41,658 nt of DNA from Hydrogenophilales bacterium (GCA_902627495.1 CACOJS010000014.1:1-41658); one strand, 5' to 3'; counted from the first letter of the stretch, positions 16,235 through 25,494 are shown. The notes: a model not told the origin generated them from the sequence alone. Program-made: numbers and translations.

Positions 16235-17007
16235 TGTCTACGAATTTTAATTCAATTGGTGTTTTTGCTATTTATAAATTTGAGATGAGCCGTTTTAGGA
16301 GAACCTTTTGGCAGAGCCTAGTAACACCTATAATAACCACTCTACTCTTCTTATTAGTTTTTGGCAGTGCAATTGGAGGCCGTGTTGGAGGAATCGGAGG
16401 AGTGAGTTATGCGGCTTTCATTGTTCCCGGACTAATCATGCTGACTGTCTTAAACGAAAGTCTTAGTAATGCTTCTTTTGGGATTTATATGCCAAAATTC
16501 ACTGGAACGATCTACGAAATACTGTCTGCTCCACTGTCTCCTGCAGAAATTGTAATTGGATATGTTGGTGCGGCAGTGAGCAAATCCGTCTTACTGGGTT
16601 TACTCATTCTCGTGACAGCAACAACTTTAATTCCAATTTCCATTAAGCACCCAATAATCATGCTATTTATGTTAATCTTCATAGCTATTATATTCAGCAT
16701 GCTTGGGTTTATCATTGGACTATTAGCCAAAAGCTTTGATCAACTTCAATTCTTTCCCTTGCTCATTGTTACTCCGCTAACATTCCTTGGTGGTGCATTT
16801 TACGCAATCGACATGCTACCGAGTCCCTGGCAAACTCTTTCTCTTGTTAACCCTATTGTATATTTAGTGAGTGCCTTTAGATGGACATTCTTAGGAGAAA
16901 GTGCAGTGAACATAGGAAGTAGCTTAGTGGTAATAAGCTTCCTATTTATAACTGGTGTAATACTGATTATAAGTATATTTAGAACAGGCTATAGAATTAA
17001 GGCTTAA
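16234..17007 (+). CDS. ABC-2 type transporter permease
   Basis: A 257-residue membrane protein with about six hydrophobic segments (for example LLFLLVFGSAIGG, FIVPGLIMLTVL, ILIVTATTLIPI-like and a final ISFLFITGVILIISIF). The family motif FVPGL-like segment and the LxxFPLL.VTPLTFLGG region before PxxWQTLSLVNP are present. It pairs with the ATPase to form a YadGH-like exporter; substrate unknown. Translation starts on the A of the ATPase stop codon. Convergent with the phosphatase gene; the 50-bp gap has no clear terminator hairpin. Confidence 0.9.
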   Translation: MSTNFNSIGVFAIYKFEMSRFRRTFWQSLVTPIITTLLFLLVFGSAIGGRVGGIGGVSYAAFIVPGLIMLTVLNESLSNASFGIYMPKFTGTIYEILSAPLSPAEIVIGYVGAAVSKSVLLGLLILVTATTLIPISIKHPIIMLFMLIFIAIIFSMLGFIIGLLAKSFDQLQFFPLLIVTPLTFLGGAFYAIDMLPSPWQTLSLVNPIVYLVSAFRWTFLGESAVNIGSSLVVISFLFITGVILIISIFRTGYRIKA

Positions 17008-17057
17008 ACTTTGGATTAAGATAAATTCTTCAGTTTTCGAATTTTTCTTACTTCTGG

Positions 17058-18863
17058 CTATCCCATCATTCCGCGATCAGTTCTGTAAATCGCGATAACC
17101 GAAGATCGAGGAACACCCTCAGCCTCATTAGGGAACGAGTATTTTTCAGGATGCTTATCACCGGGATGCTGAATACCCACAAACATCGTAGATTTGTCTG
17201 AACTCCAAGTTATTCCAGTCACCTCACATTCATTTGGCCCAACCAAAAAACGTTTGACCAGTCCACTATTGGGATCTGCCATCAACATTTGATTGTTTCC
17301 CATTCCTTTGAAGTTGCCCGTGTTTGAGTAATCACCATCGGTTTGGATCCACAGATTTCCTTGGCTATCAAAAGAAAGCCCGTCCGGCGAATTGAACATG
17401 TTATCTGAGTTGATGTTATCAGATCCACTATACTCGTCGTCGTGGACTAATGGATTTCCTGCAAACAAAAAATGATCCCAGGTGAATTGACTAAACGCAT
17501 GATCATTATTATCTGGCCTCCATCGAATAATTTGACCGTAAACATTTTCACGCCTGGGGTTTACGGCGTTTACCTTTTGCCCCTGCCTCCTTCCTCTAAA
17601 CTTATTGTTTGTCAAACAGCAGTACAGTTCAGGAGTGTGCGGGTTTAACGATACCCATTCTGGTCTGTCCATGGTAGTTGCACCTACTTTTGATGCTGCA
17701 AGCCTGCTATAAATCAATGTCTGAGCAGGTCCCATCCCTGCATCTAAAAGATTAACCCAGTACCCTTTGCCAGTCTCCTCAAAAATAGCTGCATACAAAT
17801 CCCCGTCTTCTAGTAAATTCATATTGTCTTTTTTATTAGTAGACAGACTATTTTTTGACACAAACTTATATAAAAACTCCCCATGTTCATCATCGCCCAT
17901 ATAGATAACTACTTTTTTATTTTTACAAACAGTAACAGCACAGTTTTCATGCTTAAACCGTCCTAATGCTGTTCTCTTCTTTGGTATAGACTCTGGGTTT
18001 GTAGGATCGATTTCAACAATATACCCAAAACGATTTACCTCATTCGGATGTTTTCCCAAATCAAAACGCTCTTGTAAACTAGCCCACCCATATCCGCTAT
18101 TTGTTGAGGAGATACCATATCGGTTTTGTTCCAAGCTACTATTAAAATTTTGATCTTGAGTATAAAAATATTTATTAAAGTTTTCTTCGCATGTAAGATA
18201 AGTCCCCCATGGGGTTGACCCATTTCCGCAATTGTTTAATGTTCCTAATACTTTTCGACCACTCGGGTCAAAAGCCGTTTGCAGGAGCCTATGCCCTGCT
18301 GCAGGGCCCGTAATCTCCATCTCTGTCGCCGGAGTAATTCTTCTATTATAAAAAGAGTCTTTGATTACTTTCCAATATCTACCTGTCCGCTCAATTTCGA
18401 AAATACTCACTCCGTGTGCCGCCATCCCCTTTCGGAGATCATCTAAGCTTTGTGGAAGACCTAATGGTCGGTTACCATAAATAACTTTAAAATTACAGTA
18501 TTCATTATTAACAACCAATATGGATCGGCCTTCAATTTCAAAAAATGCCATACCGTCAATATTATCACCGATAGACAACTCTTGAGATTCGCCTGTTCCG
18601 CGAGTTTTACTATTAAAATTGGGAGCTTTTGTCCACATCGGATCTCCCCAAGAAGCCACTACTGACCATTCAAATCCTATCGGAACTGTTACTGTGTCAG
18701 AGCTATTACTCTCTACCGACACAAAATTAATAGAATTTTGAGGCTGATTTCTTTTAGAGACAGAACCTCTCGTTGAGGTAACAAATGAACTTAAACCGAA
18801 TGCCAAACTTCCACTCAAAAACCTCCTTCTAGAGATAATATCGTTAAAGCACAGTTTTCTCAT
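17058..18863 (-). CDS. PhoX-like secreted phosphatase (DUF839), Tat-exported
   Basis: A 601-residue protein of the PhoX family, which contains calcium/iron-dependent alkaline phosphatases that free phosphate from organic esters outside the cytoplasm. It has a Tat signal (SRRRFLSG, Arg at 12-14). Family blocks seen are TCEENFNKYF, GRFKHENCAV, MGDDEHGEFLYKFVS, DGLSFDSQGNLWIQTDGD and FVGIQHPGD near the C-terminus. Phosphatase activity is inferred from the family, which also holds members of unproven function. I found no clear Pho box upstream. The CmcJ-type oxygenase gene ends 94 bp upstream on the same strand. Confidence 0.87.
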   Translation of the reverse strand: MRKLCFNDIISRRRFLSGSLAFGLSSFVTSTRGSVSKRNQPQNSINFVSVESNSSDTVTVPIGFEWSVVASWGDPMWTKAPNFNSKTRGTGESQELSIGDNIDGMAFFEIEGRSILVVNNEYCNFKVIYGNRPLGLPQSLDDLRKGMAAHGVSIFEIERTGRYWKVIKDSFYNRRITPATEMEITGPAAGHRLLQTAFDPSGRKVLGTLNNCGNGSTPWGTYLTCEENFNKYFYTQDQNFNSSLEQNRYGISSTNSGYGWASLQERFDLGKHPNEVNRFGYIVEIDPTNPESIPKKRTALGRFKHENCAVTVCKNKKVVIYMGDDEHGEFLYKFVSKNSLSTNKKDNMNLLEDGDLYAAIFEETGKGYWVNLLDAGMGPAQTLIYSRLAASKVGATTMDRPEWVSLNPHTPELYCCLTNNKFRGRRQGQKVNAVNPRRENVYGQIIRWRPDNNDHAFSQFTWDHFLFAGNPLVHDDEYSGSDNINSDNMFNSPDGLSFDSQGNLWIQTDGDYSNTGNFKGMGNNQMLMADPNSGLVKRFLVGPNECEVTGITWSSDKSTMFVGIQHPGDKHPEKYSFPNEAEGVPRSSVIAIYRTDRGMMG

Positions 18864-18957
18864 CAGGCTGCTACAACATATATTTGGATGATCACATTAG
18901 GTCCTATTTATCTTTTACTCAATCATTCAAATTAATATATCCACTAATTTAGTTGTA

Positions 18958-19800
18958 TTAATAAATTACGAGGGTTCTAATTTCAATGCTTTCTCTTGGA
19001 CTGCAATTGGAGGAGGCTTGTGGATTGCAAAACCCAGTATGAGGAGAACTAAAAACACCTTTACCCAATTGAGAATGCCAATTTTTTAATAGCAATACCT
19101 CTGATGGCATCATTCTCGACACATAGTACCATTCATGCAAGCGATTATATTTAAGAGAGTAAATAGAACCTGTGTGATTAGCTTTAGCCTGACTTTTTTC
19201 AGTAAAATGCTTTATTGGGGTTTCAATAAGATCTTCACTTAACACTGTTTTGCCACTGCATACCGCTAATGGCATATCCTCCACTGGACCAATTATTGGT
19301 CTCCATATGTTTATTAAAGCAAGGTGATTATTAGAAAACTGAGTTTTTCCGGTATCCTCAAGAATATCTTGAGCTCTTTTTGCACCTGAGACGTGCGTAT
19401 AATCAACATGAGCTGACTCTACAGGGTAACGCATCCCAATATCCCCTCTGTCAGCTCTCGGTTTGCTCCTCTGATTGTGATCAAAAACTAAAACATCTTT
19501 TGCCCCGAGTAGTTGTTTTAAAAACTCAGCCATTTCTGGGTAATAGTATTTGGTAACAAGCTCATTATCAAAAAGATCACCCACAGAAGTATGATGTTCA
19601 ACAAGCTCGAAACCATATTCACCTACTTTTATTTGATGTTGATCAGTCCTAATATCTTTGAGTAAAACATCATGCTTTTTTTGATGGGGACGAACGGTAT
19701 CCTTTCCACTTGATTTAGGAAAAACCAGGATCTCGGGATTCGTTTCAACTCCAGCCAAACAAGCGATTGACGCTTCCAACAACACATCCGGTTGATTCAT
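18958..19800 (-). CDS. CmcJ/NvfI-type Fe(II)/2-oxoglutarate-dependent oxygenase
   Basis: A 280-residue protein matching the family of CmcJ (cephamycin 7-methoxylation) and related fungal oxygenases. Iron ligands are visible as His131 and Asp133 in ESAHVDYTHVSG and His254 in SPHTGFCNP. The Arg of PRESIEIRT (269 or 275) would hold 2-oxoglutarate. The block NIWRPIIGPVEDMPLAVC is also typical. The substrate is unknown: the gene stands alone, without a recognisable biosynthetic cluster. I start at the ATG at 19800 with AAAGAG just upstream; a TTG ten codons earlier (19830) is possible but lacks support. Confidence 0.85.
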   Translation of the reverse strand: MNQPDVLLEASIACLAGVETNPEILVFPKSSGKDTVRPHQKKHDVLLKDIRTDQHQIKVGEYGFELVEHHTSVGDLFDNELVTKYYYPEMAEFLKQLLGAKDVLVFDHNQRSKPRADRGDIGMRYPVESAHVDYTHVSGAKRAQDILEDTGKTQFSNNHLALINIWRPIIGPVEDMPLAVCSGKTVLSEDLIETPIKHFTEKSQAKANHTGSIYSLKYNRLHEWYYVSRMMPSEVLLLKNWHSQLGKGVFSSPHTGFCNPQASSNCSPRESIEIRTLVIY

Positions 19801-19881
19801 AAAACTCTTTCGATATTGGGTGTTTACCAAATTGTATAAAGATTATACTATCAGATTTTATTAAAAACGTTTAATGAAGTG

Positions 19882-20493
19882 ATGACTAAAAACCTACAAA
19901 TATTAACAATGTTCATGTGGATTGTCTTAGGCTCTATGCTCTTGCTTACGAGCCAGACTTTTGGTAATAGTCTAGAAAACATCAAATTTAGGGACCTTCC
20001 CCTAGAGCTAGCAATTACCAAAGTTATTGGCAATGGTCAGACTGAGATTGCTTATTTTGCCGATCCAAACTGTAAATATTGCAAAATCTTTGAAGAGGAA
20101 ACTCTACCGCTGCTTAAAAATGTAAAGATTCATATATTTATATACCCAATACTAGGCAAAAACTCAGAAAAATTAGCCGACGCTATATGGTGTTCTGATA
20201 ATCGGCTAGCGGCATGGAGTGATTATCCCTCCAGAAATCAGTTATTACAAAATAAAAAAGAGTGTGATTCATCCGTGGGAAAAATAACAGATTTTGGAAA
20301 AAAACATGGTATCTATGGAACTCCAACCATTTTTTTAGATAATGGAAGACACCTTGTTGGTACAGTTTCTTTAGCACAACTTGAAAAAGAGCTTTATTTA
20401 GAGACAACCAATGAGGGAGAAGGCGAAGAGAAAACTGGTTTTCTATATGAACATCCAGGTTTCTGCGGTGGTAATAATATGATAAATCACTAG
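19882..20493 (+). CDS. DsbC-like periplasmic thiol:disulfide protein
   Basis: A secreted thioredoxin-fold protein of about 203 residues. Signal peptide: hydrophobic run 10-24, likely cut near TFG. The active site CKYC (about 64-67) follows AYFADPN, and the cis-Pro loop reads YGTPTIFLDNG. WCSDNRLAAW and a distant Cys (KKECDSS) match the DsbC/DsbG catalytic domain. The DsbC N-terminal dimerisation domain appears reduced to some 30 residues, so it may not dimerise in the DsbC way. The acidic tail (NEGEGEEK, then a late FCGG) is unusual. Start is the ATG at 19882; a GTG directly before it is the alternative. It overlaps the end of the next gene by 4 bp, convergently. Confidence 0.82.
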   Translation: MTKNLQILTMFMWIVLGSMLLLTSQTFGNSLENIKFRDLPLELAITKVIGNGQTEIAYFADPNCKYCKIFEEETLPLLKNVKIHIFIYPILGKNSEKLADAIWCSDNRLAAWSDYPSRNQLLQNKKECDSSVGKITDFGKKHGIYGTPTIFLDNGRHLVGTVSLAQLEKELYLETTNEGEGEEKTGFLYEHPGFCGGNNMINH

Positions 20494-20741
20494 ACTGAAA
20501 AGGCTAAATTAATAAAAGCGAAACCCAAAAAAACTATAAATGACAATATAGCACCTATTTTGCTGACCCGCCGAATGATATTAAACTGCTTTGCGATAGA
20601 AACTGAACTGGAACCGAGTCGCCCTAAATGGTGTGATAAATAATGGGTAATGACCAGAACCAAAATAAAAAACACACATATCTGTCCGAAAAAAGGTGTT
20701 AACCCCTTTACCGAGATCATTAAATCTAACAATTCACTCAT
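20490..20741 (-). CDS. Small two-helix membrane protein, unknown function
   Basis: An 83-residue protein I do not recognise. It has two clear hydrophobic segments: FFGQICVFFILVLVITHYL (about 17-35) and IGAILSFIVFLGFAFINLAF (about 62-81). A short basic, Ser-rich loop lies between them (LGRLGSSSVSIAKQFNIIRRV). ATG start with only a weak ribosome site. Its last four bases overlap the DsbC-like gene on the other strand. The 187 bp beyond its start, up to the cupin gene, hold no further gene that I see. Confidence 0.6.
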   Translation of the reverse strand: MSELLDLMISVKGLTPFFGQICVFFILVLVITHYLSHHLGRLGSSSVSIAKQFNIIRRVSKIGAILSFIVFLGFAFINLAFSV

Positions 20742-20928
20742 AGAAAAACCTTGAATTTAATAAACTTAACTACTGAGTCTTAAACTCTCCAAATCTAATT
20801 AAAACACAAAAACCCCATATAACGAATTCCTCTTTGAAATGTGACATACTAAATCCGAAATATCAAAAAAGATGTTATAGTCTTACAAATTATTCTGAAA
20901 ACATTAAAGGTAAGGAAGGAACTAAAAA

Positions 20929-21423
20929 GTGTCAAAAAGCAAATCTCTGTATATTTTTCTCATGCTCCTGTGTGGAGGTTTTTGTTCTATTGGGCAAGCT
21001 GACTCGGAACCTGATTTAAAAATGGTAATGATGACTAACTACCTAGCAACCGACCCAGAGGCAATCAAGTGGGAGCCAGTCAAGAGTGCCCGCCGCGGTA
21101 TGAGAATGGCTAAGCTACATGGTGACCCTCAAAAGCCAGGTCTATATATTTATAGACTTAAAATGCCGGCTGCGTATAAAATGCCACCTCATATATTTGC
21201 AGAAGACCAAACAATTACCGTTCTTAAGGGAACATATTGGTCCGGTATTGGTGAAAAAACAGATCCCATGAGTTTGAGAGAGTTTAACCCAGGTGCCTTT
21301 TTTATTATCAAGGCGAATGCTCCACGGTACACTTGGGCACGCACTGAAGTCATTATTCAGGTTTCAGGAATGGGCCCTTCCAAAATTGAATATGTAGCAA
21401 AAGGGGATGACCCAAGAAACTAA
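20929..21423 (+). CDS. Secreted cupin-domain protein
   Basis: A 164-residue exported protein. It starts at a GTG with a strong AAGGAAGGA site upstream; the signal peptide is YIFLMLLCGGFCSIG, cut near QADSEP. The rest is one cupin barrel: the first motif region PPHIFAEDQTITVLKG has only one His, and the second is weak (GAFFIIKANAPRYTWA), so metal binding is uncertain. Cupins of this type are often annotated without function. It stands alone and is convergent with prpE, 14 bp apart. A possible terminator lies in the prpE 3' end. Confidence 0.8.
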   Translation: MSKSKSLYIFLMLLCGGFCSIGQADSEPDLKMVMMTNYLATDPEAIKWEPVKSARRGMRMAKLHGDPQKPGLYIYRLKMPAAYKMPPHIFAEDQTITVLKGTYWSGIGEKTDPMSLREFNPGAFFIIKANAPRYTWARTEVIIQVSGMGPSKIEYVAKGDDPRN

Positions 21424-21437
21424 ATAAAAAACATATC

Positions 21438-23336
21438 TTACAGGCCCTCAAGAGCCGTTTTTATTTGAGTCAGAGCCCCGGGATCTTCTAGGGTAGTGAG
21501 GTCGCCCGGGGGGTTTCCTTCCGCCAGTGCTTGGATGCTTCGTCTCAAAAGCTTACCAGAACGTGTTTTAGGAAGAGCCTCCACAAAAAGGATATTGGAG
21601 GGGCGAGCAATCGCACCCAGTTTAATTTCGACCTGCTTTAAAATAGCAGTTTTATGTTTCAAACTGTTGTCAGCGGAACTTATAACTTTTGGATCCTTTA
21701 AGACTGCGAATGCAAGTGGCAACTGCCCTTTTAAATCATCTTTTACTCCGACTACAGCAACCTCAGCTACATTGCTATGCGACTGGAGTGCTTCCTCAAT
21801 TTCCCTTGTTCCAATTCTATGACCAGCAACATTTATTACATCATCCGTCCGACCTAATATAAAATAATATCCGTCTTCATCTTTAATACCCCAATCAAAC
21901 GTTGAATACACCAGCTTTGATTTAAAATCCGTAAAATATGTATCAATGAATCGCTGATCGTCACCCCAAACTGTGGACATACAACCAGGAGGAAGTGGGG
22001 GAGTTACAGTGACCACTCCCTTTTCGTTAATTCCCACCTCCTCCTCAGTAATTTCTGAAAGTAGTCTAATATCATAACCATAAGCTGGAAACGAAGGACT
22101 TCCAAACTTTATAGATGTCTTTTCAACTCCAGGCACTGATGTCAACATTGGCCATCCTGTCTCAGTTTGCCAAAAATGATCAATAACCGGAACTTGTAGG
22201 GTTTCAAACGCCCATCTGTGACTTGGCTCATCCAGTGGTTCTCCTGCCAAAAACAAATGCTTAAGGCTTTGTAGGTTATATCGATGCACAAAATCAAGAC
22301 TCTCTTTTTTCAAAACGCGAATTGCCGTAGGAGACGAAAACATAACATTAACCTTATAGTTTTCAACAATTTTCCACCAAACTCCAGGATCAGGCCTATT
22401 CGGTAAGCCTTCATAAACAATTGTTGTCATTCCTGCCAAAAGAGGTCCATATATAATGTAGGAATGTCCAACAACCCAACCAATATCTGAAGTGGTAAAC
22501 ATAACCTCACCAGCCGAACCGCAATAGATATGTTTCATTGAGGCAGCTAAAGCAACCGCATGCCCTCCGGTGTCTCGTTGAACCCCTTTAGGAAGCCCTG
22601 TTGTCCCAGAAGTATAGGTAATATAGCAGGGGTCTTCAGACCTCAGCCACTCTGGTTCAACCACTCCTCCCTCAAATTTTTGAATCAAATCTTGGTATTT
22701 AATATCCCTTCCTGGGTGGAGGGTTAAACTTTTATCTAAACCTCTGTTATAGAGAATTACCCTCTGGGGTGGTACCTTGCTAATTTCAATCGCCCTATCG
22801 ACCAAAGGCTTATACGGAATTATACGCCCTCCTCTCATTCCTGCATCAGCTGTTATGATGACCTTGGGTGAACAATCATCTATACGACTAGCCAAACTTT
22901 CGGCTGCAAATCCTCCAAAAACTATACAATGTATTGCTCCTATTCTGGCACAGGCCAAAACACTAAATATCGCTTCCGGTATCATTGGCATATAAACAAT
23001 AACCCGATCTCCACTCTCCACTCCAACCTCTCGAAGCATGCTTGCACATGCATTTATTTGGCTGAACATTTCATGATAAGTGAACTCTTTTTTTTCATCC
23101 GTCTCTGTAGATATATATACCAACCCTTTTTGATCCGATCTCGATGGCAAGTGTCTATCAATGGCGTTAAAGCAAAGATTTGTTTCCCCACCACCAAACC
23201 ATTTTGCAAAAGGTGGGTTATCATACTCAAGCACTGTTTCAAAAGGACGGTGCCAGGTGATCAATTCGGCCTGTTGGGACCAAAATTTCTCGCGGTTATC
23301 CAATGATTCACGATAAAACTTTTTATAGTCAGACAT
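21438..23336 (-). CDS. prpE: Propionyl-CoA synthetase
   Basis: Makes propionyl-CoA from propionate, ATP and CoA; family members also accept acrylate. At 632 residues it has PrpE length and the PrpE-type start (FYRESLDNREKFW, then FGGGETNLCFNAIDRHL) rather than that of acetyl-CoA synthetase. Motifs: ADAGMRGG (163-170), phosphate loop YTSGTTGLPKG (241-251), HFWQTETGWP, and the catalytic, acetylation-controlled Lys595 in PKTRSGKLLRR. It is the last gene of the long TCA unit, 19 bp after acuI. With acuI it forms an entry module whose product feeds prpC, prpD and prpB on the other arm of the locus. Confidence 0.93.
   Translation of the reverse strand: MSDYKKFYRESLDNREKFWSQQAELITWHRPFETVLEYDNPPFAKWFGGGETNLCFNAIDRHLPSRSDQKGLVYISTETDEKKEFTYHEMFSQINACASMLREVGVESGDRVIVYMPMIPEAIFSVLACARIGAIHCIVFGGFAAESLASRIDDCSPKVIITADAGMRGGRIIPYKPLVDRAIEISKVPPQRVILYNRGLDKSLTLHPGRDIKYQDLIQKFEGGVVEPEWLRSEDPCYITYTSGTTGLPKGVQRDTGGHAVALAASMKHIYCGSAGEVMFTTSDIGWVVGHSYIIYGPLLAGMTTIVYEGLPNRPDPGVWWKIVENYKVNVMFSSPTAIRVLKKESLDFVHRYNLQSLKHLFLAGEPLDEPSHRWAFETLQVPVIDHFWQTETGWPMLTSVPGVEKTSIKFGSPSFPAYGYDIRLLSEITEEEVGINEKGVVTVTPPLPPGCMSTVWGDDQRFIDTYFTDFKSKLVYSTFDWGIKDEDGYYFILGRTDDVINVAGHRIGTREIEEALQSHSNVAEVAVVGVKDDLKGQLPLAFAVLKDPKVISSADNSLKHKTAILKQVEIKLGAIARPSNILFVEALPKTRSGKLLRRSIQALAEGNPPGDLTTLEDPGALTQIKTALEGL
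21443..21466 (+). terminator. Possible intrinsic terminator of the cupin gene inside the prpE 3' end
   Basis: GGCCCTCAAGAGCC can fold into a short stem (one C-A mismatch) and is followed at once by GTTTTTATTT on the plus strand. The stem is weak, so this is tentative. It overlaps the last codons of prpE, which runs the other way. Confidence 0.3.
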
Positions 23337-23363
23337 AGAGATTAACCTTCCCTTAATAGAAAC

Positions 23364-24356
23364 TTAGCCACCCAATTCCACAACTGTTCGTCCTTTGATC
23401 TTTCCCTGCATAATCTTCTCAAACACCGAGGGAAGTTGATCTAAATCAACCTTATTTACAATTTTTGTCAGGTGCTTGGGCTTAAGATCTGCGCCTAATT
23501 GTGACCATATCTTTCTCCTATATTCAAAAGGTGCGTTAACTGAATCAACGCCCAGTACACTAACATTTCGCAAGATATAAGGCATTACCGTTCCATTAAA
23601 TTGATGGCTGGATGCAAGTCCTATCACGGAAACAACTCCACCCCACCTCATTTGAGTTGTAATTAGAGATAAAATATCGCCACCAAGATTATCCACAGCC
23701 CCTGCCCAGACTTCTTTCCCGAGTGGTCTAATTTTTTCCAAATTAAGACTATCCCGAAATAATACATCACCAGCGCCCAGTGATTTGAGGTAATCCACTT
23801 CATCTTTTTTTCCGGTTAATGCCGTAACCTCATATCCTTTTTTCGAAAGAATGTCTATTGCAATACTCCCAACCCCACCAGTCGATCCTGTCACAATAAC
23901 TGGGCCCTTTTCCTTGGATAGTCCCGAGCTCTCCAAACGAACAATAGCCATAGCAGCCGTTAATCCTGCGGTGCCTAGACACATGGACTCAAAGAGAGAG
24001 AGTCCATGGGGCATTGGCAATACCCACTTCCCTGGAAGTCTTGCCATCTGAGCAAAACCCCCATCATGATCAACGCCTATTCCATAGCTTGTAGCTAGTA
24101 CTTCATCTCCTTTTTTAAATGATTTATCGACAGATGAAACAACAACACCGGCAAGGTCAATACCTCCATTACACGGGAATTTTCGAATAATTTTTCCTTC
24201 ACCTGTTCCCGCTAGAGCATCCTTAAAGTTAACGCTGGAAAATCTCACATCTATAAGAACATCCCCCTCATCAAGAGAGTCAACCTCCATATCGACAACC
24301 CTTCCTCTTACTAAGTTGTCTTCTTCAAAAATACGAAACGCTTTAATTTCTTTCAT
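23364..24356 (-). CDS. acuI: Acryloyl-CoA reductase (AcuI/YhdH family)
   Basis: NADPH-dependent zinc-free medium-chain reductase (330 residues) that reduces toxic acryloyl-CoA to propionyl-CoA. It has the typical opening MKEIKAFRIFEED, the block NFKDALAGTGEGKI, YGIGVDHDGGFAQMARLPG, and the nucleotide-binding VTGSTGGVGSIAIDIL. I use the ATG at 24356, which has AAGAGG eight bases upstream and matches family length; an upstream ATG at 24428 would overlap zapE. AcuI and YhdH names are used for the same activity; I prefer AcuI because prpE follows directly. Together they fit breakdown of acrylate, for example from DMSP; no DMSP lyase gene is in the window. Confidence 0.88.
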   Translation of the reverse strand: MKEIKAFRIFEEDNLVRGRVVDMEVDSLDEGDVLIDVRFSSVNFKDALAGTGEGKIIRKFPCNGGIDLAGVVVSSVDKSFKKGDEVLATSYGIGVDHDGGFAQMARLPGKWVLPMPHGLSLFESMCLGTAGLTAAMAIVRLESSGLSKEKGPVIVTGSTGGVGSIAIDILSKKGYEVTALTGKKDEVDYLKSLGAGDVLFRDSLNLEKIRPLGKEVWAGAVDNLGGDILSLITTQMRWGGVVSVIGLASSHQFNGTVMPYILRNVSVLGVDSVNAPFEYRRKIWSQLGADLKPKHLTKIVNKVDLDQLPSVFEKIMQGKIKGRTVVELGG

Positions 24357-24405
24357 TACAAAAACCTCTTTTTCAATATCATTCCATTGTACATGTTTGG
24401 ATATA

Positions 24406-25494
24406 CTAGTGTGATTTGCCGTGAGCAAATCTCAGGTATTTTTCACCCTGCATCTCAATTAATCGGGATTGTGTCCTGAGAACCTCATTATCTTGAAAAA
24501 CACTACTAAATACAGTCTCAACTGATACTCCCGCTGACAAAATGAGATTAACCTTTTGATCGTATAACTCATCAACCAACCAAGTAAACCTCCTTCGTCG
24601 ATCAGAATCATCAGAATTAAATGTAGGTAGTCCCGACACCATTACAGTATGATATTGTTTTGCGATTTGAATATAGTCTGGTTGAGCTCGTGGGCTACCA
24701 CAAATACTAGAGAAGGCAAACCAAATAACCCCATTTGCGTTACCCTTTGTTTGTATATCACGATTGTTCAGGCGAATTACATTTCTGTTAGCTTCGGTCT
24801 TGGCCAAACCTTGGAAAAGCCGTTGCATATTGTTTTCAGTTTTTTTATCAGCCGGATAATAATATACTCCGGATTTTGAAAGGGTAGCCATCCGATAGTC
24901 AGTACCACCATTCAACTCAAGGATTTGCATATTTTGTACTATTTGCTCTATAGCTGGTAAAAATTTTTCTCGCTGAAGCCCATCCTTATAAAGGTTTTTT
25001 GGCGGAGTGTTAGAGGTAGCCACAACTACAACTCCATGGGAAAAAATAGCGGTTAATAAATTTTGCATAATCATTGCATCGCCTATATCTACCACCTGTA
25101 ACTCATCTAAACACAAAACCTGAATTTTTTTAGCAATTTTCTTTCCAATCAACCTTAAAGGATTTCTATGACCCTGATGTTCTCTTAATGACTTGTGTAC
25201 CTCATGCATGAATTGATGGAAATGAATCCTTTTTTTCTTATCCAGCGGTACGGATTCATGAAATGAATCCATAATAAAAGTTTTACCGCGACCAACCCCC
25301 CCCCAAAGATAAATGCCTTTCATTGGTGGTCTGGGATATATTCGATTTAAAAGACTATTAACGCCGTACTTGTTAGTCAGTTTTTTAGCGAGTCCCTCAA
25401 AACGACTAATCACGGCCTTTTGGTTAGAGTCTAAATTAAAACCATTGGTTTTTGCCGCATTTCGTATAGACGAATAGATTGGACTCTTATCCAA
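24406..25494 (-). CDS. zapE: AFG1/ZapE-family ATPase
   Basis: A 362-residue AAA-type P-loop ATPase; in E. coli ZapE acts on the Z-ring during division. Walker A GGVGRGKT (65-72), Walker B VLCLDELQ (126-133), and the family-typical YLWGGVGRGKTFIMD, FTWLVDELYDQKVNL and the C-terminal SRLIEMQGEKYL are present. The start is a TTG (25492-25494) with AGG eight bases upstream; the next in-frame ATG would remove the Walker A motif. It follows lpd by 24 bp. This lpd-zapE adjacency is typical of betaproteobacteria and has no obvious metabolic reason. Confidence 0.9.
   Translation of the reverse strand: MDKSPIYSSIRNAAKTNGFNLDSNQKAVISRFEGLAKKLTNKYGVNSLLNRIYPRPPMKGIYLWGGVGRGKTFIMDSFHESVPLDKKKRIHFHQFMHEVHKSLREHQGHRNPLRLIGKKIAKKIQVLCLDELQVVDIGDAMIMQNLLTAIFSHGVVVVATSNTPPKNLYKDGLQREKFLPAIEQIVQNMQILELNGGTDYRMATLSKSGVYYYPADKKTENNMQRLFQGLAKTEANRNVIRLNNRDIQTKGNANGVIWFAFSSICGSPRAQPDYIQIAKQYHTVMVSGLPTFNSDDSDRRRRFTWLVDELYDQKVNLILSAGVSVETVFSSVFQDNEVLRTQSRLIEMQGEKYLRFAHGKSH

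Noticed and set aside
18864..18957. Pho box upstream of the phoX-like gene
   Set aside because: I looked for two CTGTCAT-like repeats 11 bp apart and found none; regulation by PhoB is therefore not supported.
21426..21456. Minus-strand terminator after prpE using the same hairpin
   Set aside because: The T-run starts about 11 bases after the stem, too far for an intrinsic terminator in that direction.
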